Assembly: GCA_018806915.1 (NCBI GenBank)
Contig: JAGKQI010000073.1
Span: 372,001-436,000 of the forward strand
DNA: 64,000 nucleotides
Reading direction: 5' to 3'
Source: Phytophthora colocasiae
Taxonomy: Eukaryota > Oomycota > Peronosporomycetes > Peronosporales > Peronosporaceae
Below are positions 35,801 through 46,480 of this stretch, in pieces (the stretch's first letter is position 1; each line of letters begins with the position of its first letter). The position numbers and the translations under genes are program-made. Under the pieces are notes generated by a model. The model was not told the origin of the DNA, made no database searches, and saw only the letters and a list, made by a program, of their open reading frames with translations.

Positions 35801-36235
35801 CCCGGACGCTGAGCCTCTTGAGCCTCTGGACGGCGACGGGGCCGGCGACCGTGAAGAAGACGGGGACCGCGTGGGTTTCCTGGTTCGGGGTTGACTGCGA
35901 TATCTCTGCTCTGGCTGCTGCTGTGGGGGTTCGTACGGGTCGTCCTCCTCGTCATCTTCCCGGTCCAGATAGGGCGTGCGTCGTCCCGTATTGCCTCGTC
36001 CTGCGCGGCTCCTACTTGAGCTGACGCGCGGCTGTTGCTGCTGCGAGTCTGTGAGCGTCTGACGCCGACGCCGGTGCAGATTGAGTTTGGCCACACTGAG
36101 CGCAGCGCTGAAGGTCTCCGAGGCGGCAGCAGTGAGCGCGGAGACGGCGGAAGGAGCTGATCCAACGGCGCCATGAACGGGGGCGGACGCGCCGCGCGGC
36201 GACGTGATGAAGGGCGCGTACTCGGGGCGCGGCAT
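32879..36235 (-). CDS. START-like/FYVE zinc finger/WW domain protein
   Basis: A single uninterrupted frame of 1118 residues starts at the ATG at 36235. A Ser/Arg-rich disordered N-terminus is followed by a START-like lipid-binding region (~185-425), a pattern typical of the large oomycete START-FYVE family. A FYVE zinc finger follows (~437-505; Cys pairs VCCVVC, RKKYNCAACGDVICSQC and ICVKC). Its basic patch is RKKYNC rather than the canonical RRHHCR, and the WxxD motif is not seen, so PI3P binding may be altered. A long acidic Glu/Val repeat region (LEEVEVEELVIEE type, ~780-880) and a Pro-rich stretch come next. A WW domain ends the protein (~1077-1105; GWQAVV, YFFN, SWTLP). Probably an endosomal or membrane-associated adaptor; the WW could bind Pro-rich partners. 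Confidence 0.85.
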   Translation of the reverse strand: MPRPEYAPFITSPRGASAPVHGAVGSAPSAVSALTAAASETFSAALSVAKLNLHRRRRQTLTDSQQQQPRVSSSRSRAGRGNTGRRTPYLDREDDEEDDPYEPPQQQPEQRYRSQPRTRKPTRSPSSSRSPAPSPSRGSRGSASGGFASMLLSSSSSLSARSPSARSSSATSPSSLRDESMSSMVSDMAQNLPELSPERMEALVNFIDRSVDDAYNLSLGFGRVRWTPSRAREGVTVHRARSGPDDTLLDAAVRGSCNVSATFREISDLLITETSTDFAEHENAVNPSEFLDGQVLYTLVPRTPEERFVCVKWYCARSLAPSVAKHRDYVYVELVDSFQDGDGRRIGYRLSKSVNLDIPLPREKHSFVRAKTLTLQTWSERAPGSLEFVTMMINDLGDRLPSWLVHKMVDTAAMRSACIRDHINQRRLDMLVYAGPRDMVPLSRRVCCVVCTRSFSLVRKKYNCAACGDVICSQCSVHQLVTAHQRLSDLSAPGGKRKTRICVKCSSKMQSRELPRRASSARQSDMSRVSSDGSLRSSMASNNSFLGRSHASAGKTSDETRRSFLSDSTAGTSSQDSVEDGNRGSGNGSSGIRKQVPNMFQFRPTSSSMGKNERLSKASTSPSSPGDEDRLDVEELQPQLLGDSILAPAPVKLDLGIGKYKDSFTQQPTRTERDYEAEAAELAEYSDSEEEEFSEDDAGNFLNTEGTRHNAVRESLSQATVMTLDMDVPMVRKVEVASFLTEEENASLDTVSNDSDSASFLTVDENSKIVESRSFGGKSESVPIPVQMEELVVEEIMPENVRTMPRRSLELEEVEVEELVIEEIQPVNVGIVPRRSLETEEFEIEDVQPESASRLSMETEEMEVPMVVRKIAKKLVVGVGGRKSAGSRRAPAPRPSGAPPPPPKVADMLTNSMANASTTKKARAAPPPAPTTAPESTPVPTPAPAPESEEETLKLEDLQVHLDRMNQISASLRDLRKEMKSTTEAPASTQTAMAALTTFESKANADRAAKIAANFISLLDRNAAPAARRAQQHLQQVGGPRTSLFNLTLAMGDGSFVDYLVDSTFEDVGESPDGTGIGWQAVVSQTTGRQYFFNQNCALASWTLPGPDVYRGMLYMVL

Positions 36236-37948
36236 GCCGCTCTAGTCCGCACTGAGGGCCTATGAACTCTGAAGGAGAGAGAGAGAGAGAGCAAGCGAGG
36301 GGCAAAGGGAGTCACAACCACATGGCGAGGGTAGGGCATCAGATCGCAATAGAGCCGGGGCAGGGCTATACTGGAGAGCAAGTGTTCGGCCGTTGCGCCG
36401 TCGCTAGGGAGCCATTTCGCGCAAGAAATTCAAAATTGAACCGATCGATGAAGAAATGACTCGAGACGACGACTATCCATAGACACTGACAGCTCGAAGA
36501 GCAAATCGACAGCGCCCAAGCAGCTTGTTCACCTCACTCACTCACTCGCGTGTGTTGCCGGCGAAACAGGCGCCAGCGAGGTTTGTGGGCATCTGACCAC
36601 TCTCTCGAGCGGAGTGGGAGGCCAGATTCGGACCGACATATTCAGCAAAGCGTGTCAGTGGTGACGGACGACTTGTGCCTGTAGGCGTCAACCCGAGTGG
36701 GTGTGAGGCACGCACGACGGCGCCACTGCGTTGCAAGCTCCGCTAGCCTCTACGGTTTCGGGTTACTAACAGAAGGCGAAGCGCTGTCAAGCAGCGATTT
36801 CTGGTCAGCTACGGCTGCTAACAGCACTCAGCAACCCTCGCTCTCTCTGGAGTAGGAGCTGTTGGTATTACATGTAGGACGGAAGCTGGCCAAGGTGAGC
36901 AGCGGACGGATTAATCGAGCGGAAGGCGAGTCGGCTACATGTACCATTGCAGCAGCCGGTCCAAGGAAAACGGCTGCAAGACCTGACGACGCGCTTGCTC
37001 GCTTTTCTTCCTGCAGCGCTGCAGGCATTTGGCGCCAGTTCCGCCCTCGCCTATGAGCACATACATACATCTCTCGGTGCCTGCAGTTCGGTCGAACGGG
37101 TGCGACTACATACAGCATGTCTCCAGCATCGCCTTTAACACGACAGTTGCATTCAACACCGCGAGCGGATGATACACACAGTTACAAAACGCAAATAACG
37201 GTCCATCATTTAGCCCAGTGAAGTCCTGCACCAAAACGAAAAAAACTCTCGACAACCTCTCGACTCGAAAGCTGGTTTGCCCTTGGCATGTATGAGCACA
37301 TAGATGTACGTGTACATGTACAGTAAGTATTACAGGTACGACGTACTGATACACTCGAATATTTGCTGCCAGTATGGTGTGCTGGTAGCAATAGAGACCA
37401 GGCAGACTTTTTGTATTTTCCATACAGATATCAAATGAAAGTTGGTACGTAAGAATAGTCTCTTAAATCAATACATCGAAATCTGTACCTTAGCACAGAA
37501 TAGTGCTACAGCACTGTAAGTACTATTCAGTAGATTGCAGAAACTATCGATTGCTAGTATTTTGCATGACCGCTTTGACGGTACTAGTTCGTACTACCGA
37601 GATTCAAGAATACAGCTAAGCTTGTCATTATTGACCACCTCTGTAGTGAGGAACTTGTGGCATCCGTGTAAACTACAGAAATATACTCGAAAGGATTGAT
37701 CGTGTTGCTTCATTAGAGCGCGTGTTGACTTCTAGCACGTCTCGTGTTGTAGCCACATGAGGCGAGTGTTCACTCTGTAATTTTCGTCGCTCAACCCAAG
37801 CCAAGCCAACCAAGATCGACAAGCAGGAGATTATCGATTGAATTCGCCCCAAACGATTTTTCTCTTACTAATGTCAGACGTCCTTTCCGGCAAACTTGTT
37901 CGGAAAATTCGTCGTTGCTCACGCTAATTGCGTCCGCAGCAATCAGAG
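36236..37948. other. Non-coding upstream region of the FYVE gene
   Basis: About 1.7 kb without a convincing gene. A (GA)n tract lies at 36272-36290, close to the FYVE gene start on its promoter side. The rest is AT-richer with small random frames. It ends at the CAGAG target copy of the chromovirus. Confidence 0.5.
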
Positions 37949-38362
37949 TGTGATGCCTGGGCTGTAGAGTGTTGGTCGTAGAGAGTGTAGGTCGTAGAGA
38001 GTGTAGGTCGCTTGGTGTTGGTCTCGATGTGGGGGGTAGTTGGTATATTTAAGAGTGAATTCCTACTTCCAAATGCATGCCTTCATGTGCTCCTAGGCGA
38101 GCACAGGGGCTTTCATCTTATCTACCTGTTTTTGTATCACTACCCTCGTGTCTTTTTGTTTTCTTCTTTTTTCTGTTTCTTTTGCTTTTCTTTTCTCTTA
38201 TATGCATGTTCATTGCTACTAAATGCATCGTCACTGCTGCTGTTGGCCTTGAAGGCAACGGTAGCAGCGACGTGAGGCCTCTGGTTGCGAGCAAACAAGC
38301 CAGAGCCTTTGCACCCAAGCTCTCTGGCTTGCTTGCTCAGCAAGCCGGAGGCGGGTATGACA
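37949..38362 (-). repeat. Chromovirus 3' LTR (414 bp)
   Basis: Near its outer edge it holds 16-bp tandem units (GTCGTAGAGAGTGTAG); the other LTR has one more unit. A TATA-like TATATTTAAG occurs near 38043 on the plus strand. Confidence 0.95.
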
Positions 38363-41300
38363 TCTCCCCCGGGCTGATCTCGCCTTGGCGGAATTTAAAC
38401 CCTTCCAGGAGTTGACGCCAATGCGAAACGTGTTTGATATCCGCTTCGCGCTCCCAGGTTGCCTCATGTCGTGGCAACCCGTGCCACTGCACGAGCCATT
38501 CTCGCTTGTGGCGTCCGGTCCTTCTCTTGATAAGACGCTCGAAAATATAAAGCTCTTCTCCCGTCTCGTCGTCCAAGATCAACGGTACAGCTTTCGGAAT
38601 CGGGCGATTGGGAAAGTCAGTAGTGTTCGTCAGATAATGAGATAACAACTCCACGTTAAACGTCGGATTGAGTCTCTTCATTGACAACGGCAGTTTCAAC
38701 TTTGCCACGTTGTCATTTATCATACGTTCAATCTCGAACGGACCGACTTTCTTCGCAGCCAACTTCGCCTTCTTTAGCTCCGTGTTCTTGTTGACGGTCT
38801 TGAGTGGTAAATTCTTCGTATCAAGTAACACTAGGTCACCTTCTTTGAACACCAATTGCCTGCGCTTGCGATCGTAGTACTCCTTCTGTCTGTCTCGTGC
38901 TTCTTTCAAATTCTTCTGGGCACGTTCTACGATCTGCTGTCGTTCCTTAGCAAAGTTCTTTGCGTATTCGACGAGTGTGACGTCGTCTTCTTTACGCAAT
39001 AGATCCTTCATCTCTTCTGCCACAACGTTAGAAACTTTGCGGCCTGTGTCGACTTCAAATGGAGCCAATTTAGTCGACGCGTTCACCAATGTTGAATGAG
39101 CATACTCAATCGTTCCTAGATGCTTCACCCAATCATCTCCATGATACGACACCATGCATCTCAGTGCATCTTCGAGCACTAGGTTCTGACGTTCTGTCTG
39201 ACCATCAGCTTGAGCTCGATGAGCCGTAGTCATGCTCAGTTTGACACCCATTAGCGTCATTAGTGACTTCCAAAAATCCGAAATAAACTTTGGATCTCGA
39301 TCACTAATAATCACTTGCGGTAAGCCATGGTGCCTGACAACAGCATTAAAGAATACTGCAGCTGTGTCCTTCGCATCAGCAGTCGTATAGGTCGGTGCAT
39401 ACTTCGGACGCTTAGACAACTTGTCTACAGCAACGAAAATAGCATCGTATCCTTCTGACGCTGGTAAACCCGTAATAAAGTCCATAGACACTACTTCCCA
39501 ACATTCCAATGGTGCTGGAATTGGTATCAGCAGACCCTTCTTTCTCTGACTGCTGGACTTCCATCTTGCGCACGTTTCACAAGTACGCACATACTCTCTG
39601 ATATCTTGATCCATCGTTGGCCAATAGTACCATTGTGCTGCTTTTAGATACGTCCGCCTGCTTCCCGGATGCGCAGATGTAATTCCATCGTGGAATTCTG
39701 TGATGACGTCCGTGCGAAGCTTCTCGGACTTAGGCACACACAATCTGTAGACAGACTCTCCTTGCTTCTGTTTGAAGAACAGAAGGCCATTATGCTTTAC
39801 GAACTTCTCCTTGTCTGTCCCCTTCGACCACTGTTGCTTGAATACAGGGCCGGACGCGTAGCCTTGTTGGAACGCTTTCTTCGTCTCTGGTCCCAAGTGA
39901 GATGAGACGAAATGGTAATCGACAGTGTTGATTTGCTGCTGCGGTACACCAATAGGACGACTCTCACCCTGCAAATCGACATCGTCGAGTAACAGGTGTA
40001 AATCATCGGCTGATAGATGACGGATCATTGACGCTTGAACCATATGATCATGACTCTGTGATGCCATCTTGGCACATTCTTCCTCACAGTCATGGACTTC
40101 ATAGGTCGCATCCGGCAACGGTGGTTCTTTATCCTCTTCCGTATCCAGTCCATCCGGTGGAGGACGAGATAGTGCATCTGCAACTACATTCGCTTTGCCC
40201 CTAACATGGTGCAATGTGAACGTAAACTGCAAAAAATGCGTGAAGAACCTAGCCATCTTTGGTGACACTCGTGGATGATGCAACATCCAGGAACATGCCG
40301 AATTGTCCGTATACACGTCAAACGGACGGCCATGTAGGTAGTGTCGCCACTTCTCCGTAGCCACTTTAATAGCTAGGAGTTCTTTCTCATGCGTCGGCCA
40401 GCCTCTTTCATGTCGATCCAACTTCTTGGAGTAGAACGCAACTGGATGATCCTCATCGCCATACTTCTGCGATAAAACCCCTCCAATGCACTCTCCAGAC
40501 GCATCCGATGTTACAATGAACGGTCGCTCAAAGTCTGGTAACTTTAGCGTAGGAGCCTGTTGCAACGAAAGCTTGAGCTGCAAGTAGGCTTCTTCCACGT
40601 TCTTAGACCACAACCACGGCGTGTCTTGCTTTGTTAACTCCCTCAACGGACGCGCAACCTTTGCGAAATCGCATATAAATCGACGATAATACCCTGCTAA
40701 ACCCAGAAAGCGCAATAGCTCCTTTCTGTTTGTCGGGGTTGGGTACTTCGCAATTGCTTCAGTCTTCCGTGGGTCTACACTTACGCCTGCTTCAGACACC
40801 ACGTGTCCTAAGAATGCCACTTCTGATTGTCCAAACGAACATTTGGACAAACGAGCGTACAGTTTCTCTCGGCGCAATACTTCACAGACAGCACGCAGAT
40901 GCTCTACATGCTCTTCCATAGTCTTGGAAAATATGCAGATATCATCCAAGTACACGACGACAAAATCGAACTTGTCGAACAGTGTACGCATCAAACGTGA
41001 CCATGTTCCTGGCATTCCTGCCACTCCCATAGGTGCTACACACCATTGGTATGTCTCCTTGTGCGTGCGGAACGCTGTGTAGGGTCGACTTGATTTTACC
41101 ACAATCATTTGATGATACCCTTGCGCGAGATCGATCAAACTGTAAACGACACATCCCACCATTTGGTCAAATAACTCTTCGATCAAAGGCAGCGGAATCT
41201 TTGCAATTACCGTCACTTGGTTAAGGTGTCGGTAATCAAAGACCCATCGTAGCGGAATCTTCGTATTCCCACTACGTAGCCAGTCTGCTCTCTTTTGCAT

Positions 41301-42711
41301 CATCCCTGTTACTGGATCCTTCTTCGGAATTGCAAAGATGTTCGAAACCCACGGGGAATTCGATACTTCGATCCATCCTTTCTTCAATTTGTCCTTGACA
41401 AACGCTTCGAACGCATCCTGTTCCATTTTTGACATAAAAAAGGCACCGGCCAGTGCCCCGGCGGAACGGTGCACGGTTACTCGGTTGGCTCCTTTCTTGA
41501 GCGTAATCTCAAAGTTGACTGACCGCGACGGTGGTAAACCGTCTGGCAATTGTTCAGGGAACACATCATTGAACTCGCCAACAACTACCTCCCAAATAGG
41601 TTCAGGGATAGCTTCGACGTCTGCTACAAGCTGAACTTTAACGCGGAACACTTGTTCGTACTTTCCAGACTTAAAATTGTCTGAGAATTCTGGTCCATCA
41701 ACATCGTTGAACTGAAACTTTTCTGGAATCTGAACTTCGTGTGTTTGCCAGTTTATTTGAGGATTTAAGTCCTCAAACCAAGGTTTCCCAAAAATAACAT
41801 CATGAGACTCTGGCAACTTCCATTCCACGAACTCCATCGCTGGAAAGAAATAACCATCCATGCTCACTGGTGCCTCAACGTGCTTGACATCCGTGGCCGG
41901 AGTCAATGTACCATCAAAGCGTTGAGCCTGCAATCTTCTGGACATTAGCACGTTACTCGCCATTCCAGGCTTAATCATGTTCGTGCTAGCACCTGTGTCC
42001 AGCAAGATTCGGACATCCCTGCCGTTGATACGTCCTTTCTTGATAAACAGATTACTCTTCTGTTCAGACTTTACAGCGTTGACTTTCATAGTCACTTCGG
42101 TTGATCGCGGTTCAGGCGTTTCCAACTCCTCTGCGGATTGCATCGCATGCTCTTCCGCGTTTGCTTCAGGCTGCATCGCATGCACACCTGCGACGTCTAC
42201 GGGCGGTGATCCGCACAAACCTGTCTCTTCTGACGTTTCTTCTGTAGCGCTGTATTGTTCTTCTACCTTCTTTCGGATGTCTTTCACGGTCTCCAGTAGC
42301 TCATCTGCTACGTCTTCGATGTCAACTACGCTCATCGTTACACGATCCATGACGACGGTATCCATTTGGTCGTCATCTTCGAGAACCATGTTCATTCTCG
42401 GCTTTTCGCGACGTTGGCCATTATTCGCGTTGTTGTACCGCTTGTTGTTGTATCGTGGCGCATTTCTTCTGGCCCCAAACGTCTGTTGCTGCCGCACCGG
42501 ACATTGTCGAGCCCGATGTGCGGCACTCCCGCACCTGAAACATAAGTTTCGGCGCATGCACTCTTCCTTCGATGACACCCTTACGTTGTCGATCTCCATC
42601 GGCACTGGTCCATCGTTGTGATTCTTCGATCGTTTGCTATCGTACGACCGATACCTTGGTTTCTCACGGGCGTTATCCGAACGTCCTCGATGCGCGTGAG
42701 ACTGATCATAA
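38337..42711 (-). CDS. Chromovirus polyprotein: nucleocapsid knuckle, PR, RT, RNase H, IN, chromodomain
   Basis: An uninterrupted frame of >1420 codons. In order: CCHC knuckle (CFRCGSAAHRARQC), aspartic protease (ILLDTGASTNMI), RT with the YLDDICIFS catalytic motif, RNase H (VTSDASGECIGG and a TDNSACSW block), integrase with HHCC (ending CETCARW) and DDE core (VSMDFITGLP, ISDRDPKF, ADGQTERQN). A C-terminal chromodomain (REWLVQWHGLPRHEATWE) closes the protein and is typical of chromoviruses, where it guides integration to marked chromatin. All catalytic residues I can check are present. The conventional start is unclear: the frame has no ATG joining it to capsid and enters after a +1 shift from gag near 42711. 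The stop lies inside the 3' LTR. Confidence 0.93.
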
Positions 42712-43290
42712 TCGAGCTACTGTAATAGCATCAGTCAGTGTTGCACTCCTACGGTACTGGACTTCTTCGCGGATACTTGACGACAATCCACGCAAGAAAT
42801 ACATGATCTTGTCCAGCTCACTCATTTCCTTGACTTGAGTGATCAAGTGCCTGAACTTGCTGATATAATCAGGCAAGTCCTTGCAATGACGCTCCTTCAA
42901 ATCGTTCATCTGATCTCGTAGACGTTCTTGCAAATCTGGAGGGACAAACTCTTCCTCCAACTTGCCAAAGAAGTCTTCAACACTCTGCACCTCGTCCTTC
43001 TTGACGATGTACCACTGTGCGGCTCCATCCTTCAACGACCCACCCAACACTGCCAAAATGCGTCTTCTCAGCTTACTATCTTTCCAATCAATGCCCTTTG
43101 CTAAAAAGTATTGTTCCACTTGCTCCCGGTATAACTGGAACGATTCCTTGAGTGTTCCTCCATAACTGGGCAATTTTTATCCCATCCATCTTGAGTTCTG
43201 ACAGCTGCCGTGACGCAGCTCGTCAATAAGTTGTGTTTGCTTTTCCATGGCCGCCAGCATACTGTGCATAAGCTGGGCCGAGTCTGCCAT
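42706..43290 (-). pseudogene. Chromovirus gag (capsid) with in-frame ochre codon
   Basis: The ATG at 43290 (MADSAQLMHSMLAAME) begins a Gag-like coiled N-terminus. After 37 codons an ochre codon at 43179-43177 interrupts the same frame, which then continues through the capsid fold (QYFLAKGIDW, AAQWYIVKKDE, LRDQMNDLKERHCKDLPDY) to TGA at 42706. The nucleocapsid knuckle lies in the +1 frame. The overlap between the zero-frame TGA and the upstream +1-frame stop is only about a dozen bases, so either a single-base indel or a tightly placed frameshift site joins Gag to Pol. Confidence 0.75.
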
Positions 43291-43858
43291 GTCTGATAAT
43301 CTTGGTTCTTGATACTTGATACCGGTTGGAACAAACTAATTTCTAGAGGCAATGACTAAAAGAAAATAAAGAGAAAACCTGTTAAAGAAAATAGCCTATG
43401 CTACTTCCTTATTTGGCGGGGTTATTCCTTTTTGGAGGTCTTGGCCTTCTTCGATGACGTTGAAGAGGTCGATGACGTTGCAGAAGTCGATCGCAGACGT
43501 TTCTTGCCTTGGGTCTCCTTTTCCACCTAATCACGTCGAAGTAAGTTAGCCTTGCTAGGGTAACCAGAACTATACTGACTATACCGGCTGGTTTGAGACT
43601 TGCTCAAATTTAATAGCAGTGCAGTATTGAAGAACGGTTACTACTTATAGCTAGAAAGCCTTCGCCGGGGCTAGATGTGTAATAACACACCACGATCACC
43701 CACCAGCTAATGCTCACTGTCAGCTTGTGAAGTGACTTGATTACCCTAAGGCAACACTGAATCACAAACACGTGATTCGGTATGATCACACGGATGTGAC
43801 ACGTAACCAAATCAAAGGCCTCCCCTGGTCTTGATGTTGAAGTCGTACAGCGACGAGC

Positions 43859-43870
43859 CCTCTGCTACCA
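43859..43870 (-). promoter_or_regulatory. Chromovirus primer-binding site (tRNA-iMet)
   Basis: The minus strand reads TGGTAGCAGAGG two bases inside the 5' LTR. This is the exact complement of the 12-nt eukaryotic initiator tRNA-Met 3' end CCUCUGCUACCA. Confidence 0.85.
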
Positions 43871-43872
43871 AA

Positions 43873-44301
43873 TGTGATGCCTGGGCTGTAGAGTGTTGGT
43901 CGTAGAGAGTGTTGGTCGTAGAGAGTGTAGGTCGTAGAGAGTGTAGGTCGCTTGGTGTTGGTCTCGATGTGTGGGGTAGTTGGTATATTTAAGAGTGAAT
44001 TCCTACTTCCAAATGATGCCTTCATGTGCTCCTAGGCGAGCACAGGGGCTTTCTTCTTATCTACTTGTTTTTGTATCCCTACCCTCGTGTCTTTTTGTTT
44101 TCTTCTTTTTTCTGTTTCCTTTGCTTTTCTTTTCTCTTATATGCATGTTCATTGCTACTAAATGCATCGTCACTGCTGCTGTTGGCCTTGAAGGCAACGG
44201 TAGCAGCGACGTGAGGCCTCTGGTTGCGAGCAAACAAGCCAGAGCCTTTGCACCCAAGCTCTCTGGCTTGCGTGCTCAGCAAGCCGGAGGCGGGTATGAC
44301 A
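43873..44301 (-). repeat. Chromovirus 5' LTR (429 bp)
   Basis: Same ends as the 3' LTR. It is longer by one 16-bp tandem unit and shorter by one base (AAATGATGCC against AAATGCATGCC). Confidence 0.95.
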
Positions 44302-44720
44302 CAGAGCGCCACATACTACAAAAACGGAACTGGAAGTGGCGGTCAATATGCAGTCCTCAATACAGACTACGAAGGCGGTTTTCGCGTACTTATCCCAAAG
44401 GTCGACTATTTATGGCATCACGCTTCTAAACAACAAATTACTTCAAGCACGTGTTTTAGAAAAGCGAGGAAGAAAGGGTGTGTATTTTTTTTCATGTGTA
44501 CCGCATAACCGAACTCATAGAGCATGCATATCTCTTAACGCACACTCAGCGTAAGCCAATCAGATCAAACATTTCTGCAAGTCTTATTACCATTTCTCAT
44601 ACAGCACACTCAGTGATTGCGTAAAATTTACAGTAGGGAAGAACTGATAAAGCACACACTCCCACATCCATTTATTTCATGTTTGCAGCAGTCTACCTTT
44701 TTTTCATTTTCGAATTTGCA
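44302..44720. other. Non-coding flank, nothing recognised
   Basis: Between the chromovirus TSD and the pogo-like relic. Short frames occur but none resembles a known protein. Confidence 0.45.
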
Positions 44721-46161
44721 ATGGCGATTGAAGGAAGACCTCGTACGAACGGCACCGGATCTCGTCCTAAGCAGTAAAACGCACTGCTGTCTCGTATGAC
44801 TACAAATTGCGAGTTCTAAACTACCTAGACACGTCAACTATGGCTAAGACGATAGAAACGTTTTTCCGGGTATCAGCACAGCCCAAGTGAAGACGAAAAG
44901 ACGCCAGGTATATGCGTGGAAAAGGGTGAGGGAGGTGATTGAGACGAAGTGCAGCAAAGGAGCCCGCTTACATCAGCGTGACCGTCGCATTGGCATGAGC
45001 GCGACACTGTCTGAGCAGGCTGAGGAGCAGTGGGTACGCTGGATTAATTCTCTCAGGGTTGATGGGGTACCCGTTGACCGCGCTGATGCTTAAGCTGCAC
45101 GCCCAGGAAATCTACAGGTGTAGCAGCTCCCGTGCGTCCATATTTACAGCTTCCTGGAGCTGGAGAAAGCATTTTCTCCGCCGCCGAACTCGCGAGGGTC
45201 AAACGACACCTGTCGATGCTGCCAAGAAAGCGGATGCGTTTAGCAAGGACCTCCGTGCCAAGATGCAAGAGCTGGGTGTGAGTCGACTCTACAACGCTGA
45301 CCAAACAGGTGCGCTTCGTTATTCCTTATCCTTCATTAGGAGCTGCGAGCGACTAATGTTTGAGCTGTGAACTACGAGTATTTACCGTCCCGCACGATCA
45401 CTAGCCGAGGTGCCAAGACAGTCTGGGTCAAGTGTGCCGGCAAGACGAAAGAACGCGCCACCTCATGCTACTAGGGGCCAGTGATGGTACCAAGATGGAC
45501 CCATTCATTGTATTTAAGACCAAGCCGTCTACCAACCCGGAGACAGCGCGAGAGAATCTGGTTGCCCGTCATGGATTTGGCCGCAGAGCGCTGGCTGGTG
45601 GAACAGTGAGTTGTCTATCGAGTTCTTGGCCTGGCATTTCGGCCGCCGAGCCAATATGCACGAGCCAGTCCTCCTGCTTTAAGACGACTTCTCTGGCCAC
45701 TGGTGATTTTTGCCTGACTCATCAACGTGCACCTCATAAAGGTTCCACCAGGGTACACGTACGTGTGCCAGCCTGCAGACATTGCATGGAATCGGCCGTT
45801 CAGGAACCACTTGCGCAAGTAATGGATTGAATTTCTATTAGCACAAGTTAGAGCAGGTGGTGCTGGCGTGGCCTTCAAGATGGTGGCACCGGAACGCCAC
45901 GACATCGTTACCTGGATCAAGAACGCGTGGGATTCTCTCTTAATCGCGACCATCACCGCTGGCTTCCGGAAAGCTGATCTCTGCGACTCCGTCGTCACCA
46001 ACTTTGTGTCATCTTCAGCAAGCCACGCGTCTCAAGAGCCAAGCTGGAGCAAGCTGATCGGGATCCTGCAGCAATATCGCGTGCCCACGGAAACCATCGA
46101 CCCTTCGAAGGACATTGAGCCACCAGCGGCCGCGGACGAAGCCCTTGTAGCGGTAGTGTAG
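44721..46161 (+). pseudogene. pogo/Tigger-like (DDE_1) transposase relic
   Basis: The ATG near 44721 begins a broken N-terminus. Pieces then follow the pogo-type layout: a DNA-binding HTH region (TTMAKTIETFF, then TKRRQVYAWKR and a GARLHQRDRR block), the catalytic-domain start at SRLYNADQTG (first Asp, ~45300), a GASDGTKMDPFIVFK block (~45475) and a C-terminal AWDSLLIATITAGFRKADL block (~45935). The pieces lie in different frames with several stops, so it is long inactive. No terminal inverted repeats were identified by eye. Assignment rests on the block order and the NADQTG motif. Confidence 0.65.
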
Positions 46162-46182
46162 CTGGTCGAAACCGAAAAATAG

Positions 46183-46246
46183 ACTGCCGAGAGGAATCGA
46201 ACCTCTACCCTCCCGCAAGGGAACTTTTCCATTAAGCTACGGCAGT
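46183..46246 (-). other. tRNA-like sequence with perfect pol III A and B boxes (possible SINE head)
   Basis: A 7-bp acceptor-like stem ACTGCCG/CGGCAGT closes the unit. An A box TAGCTTAATGG and B box GGTTCGATTCC match the pol III consensus, and a T-arm AGAGG-TTCGATT-CCTCT is perfect. At 64 nt it is several bases short in the anticodon arm (only a TCCC-TTGC-GGGA hairpin), so I do not assign an anticodon. tRNA-related SINEs are known in Phytophthora; this could be such a head or a pseudo-tRNA. Confidence 0.5.
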
Positions 46247-46480
46247 AGGTCTTGGAGGACCTAAAACAGAAACACAAGCGCCGTTAGGAGAACCGTTTAG
46301 ATCGTTGAAGTAGATAGAGCTGCGTCTTACCTTTTCGTGTTGGATGGAGCATTAACCTTAAAGGCGACAACCCAGCTAGGACAAAGTCCCCCCCCCCCCC
46401 TCAATTCCCTTTACGGGGTCAATCCAACACTGCGGCCGAAAATAGCGTCCAACCGTTTGCTGGAAGTCAGACACCATCTG

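Larger units (their letters stand above)
37949..44301 (-). mobile_element. Ty3/Gypsy chromovirus, complete, TSD CAGAG
   Basis: LTRs at 37949-38362 and 43873-44301 (TGTGATGCC...TATGACA) are flanked by CAGAG at 37944-37948 and 44302-44306. The primer site TGGTAGCAGAGG lies 2 nt inside the 5' LTR, and a G-rich purine tract (GGGGGAGA) abuts the 3' LTR. The LTRs differ mainly by one extra 16-bp unit and one base, so insertion is recent. Pol is open throughout and ends in a chromodomain; gag has two interruptions. Confidence 0.95.

Noticed and set aside
33084..35894. Plus-strand frames of up to 376 codons inside the FYVE gene
   Set aside because: Ser/Thr-rich antisense shadows of the 1118-codon minus-strand gene, with no motif and no start context.
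46183..46246. A normal tRNA-Ala or tRNA-Arg gene
   Set aside because: The anticodon arm is several bases too short to place an anticodon with a 5-bp stem and 7-base loop.
46385..46405. C tract as a regulatory quadruplex
   Set aside because: A single homopolymer run in degraded transposon sequence; no gene nearby to regulate.
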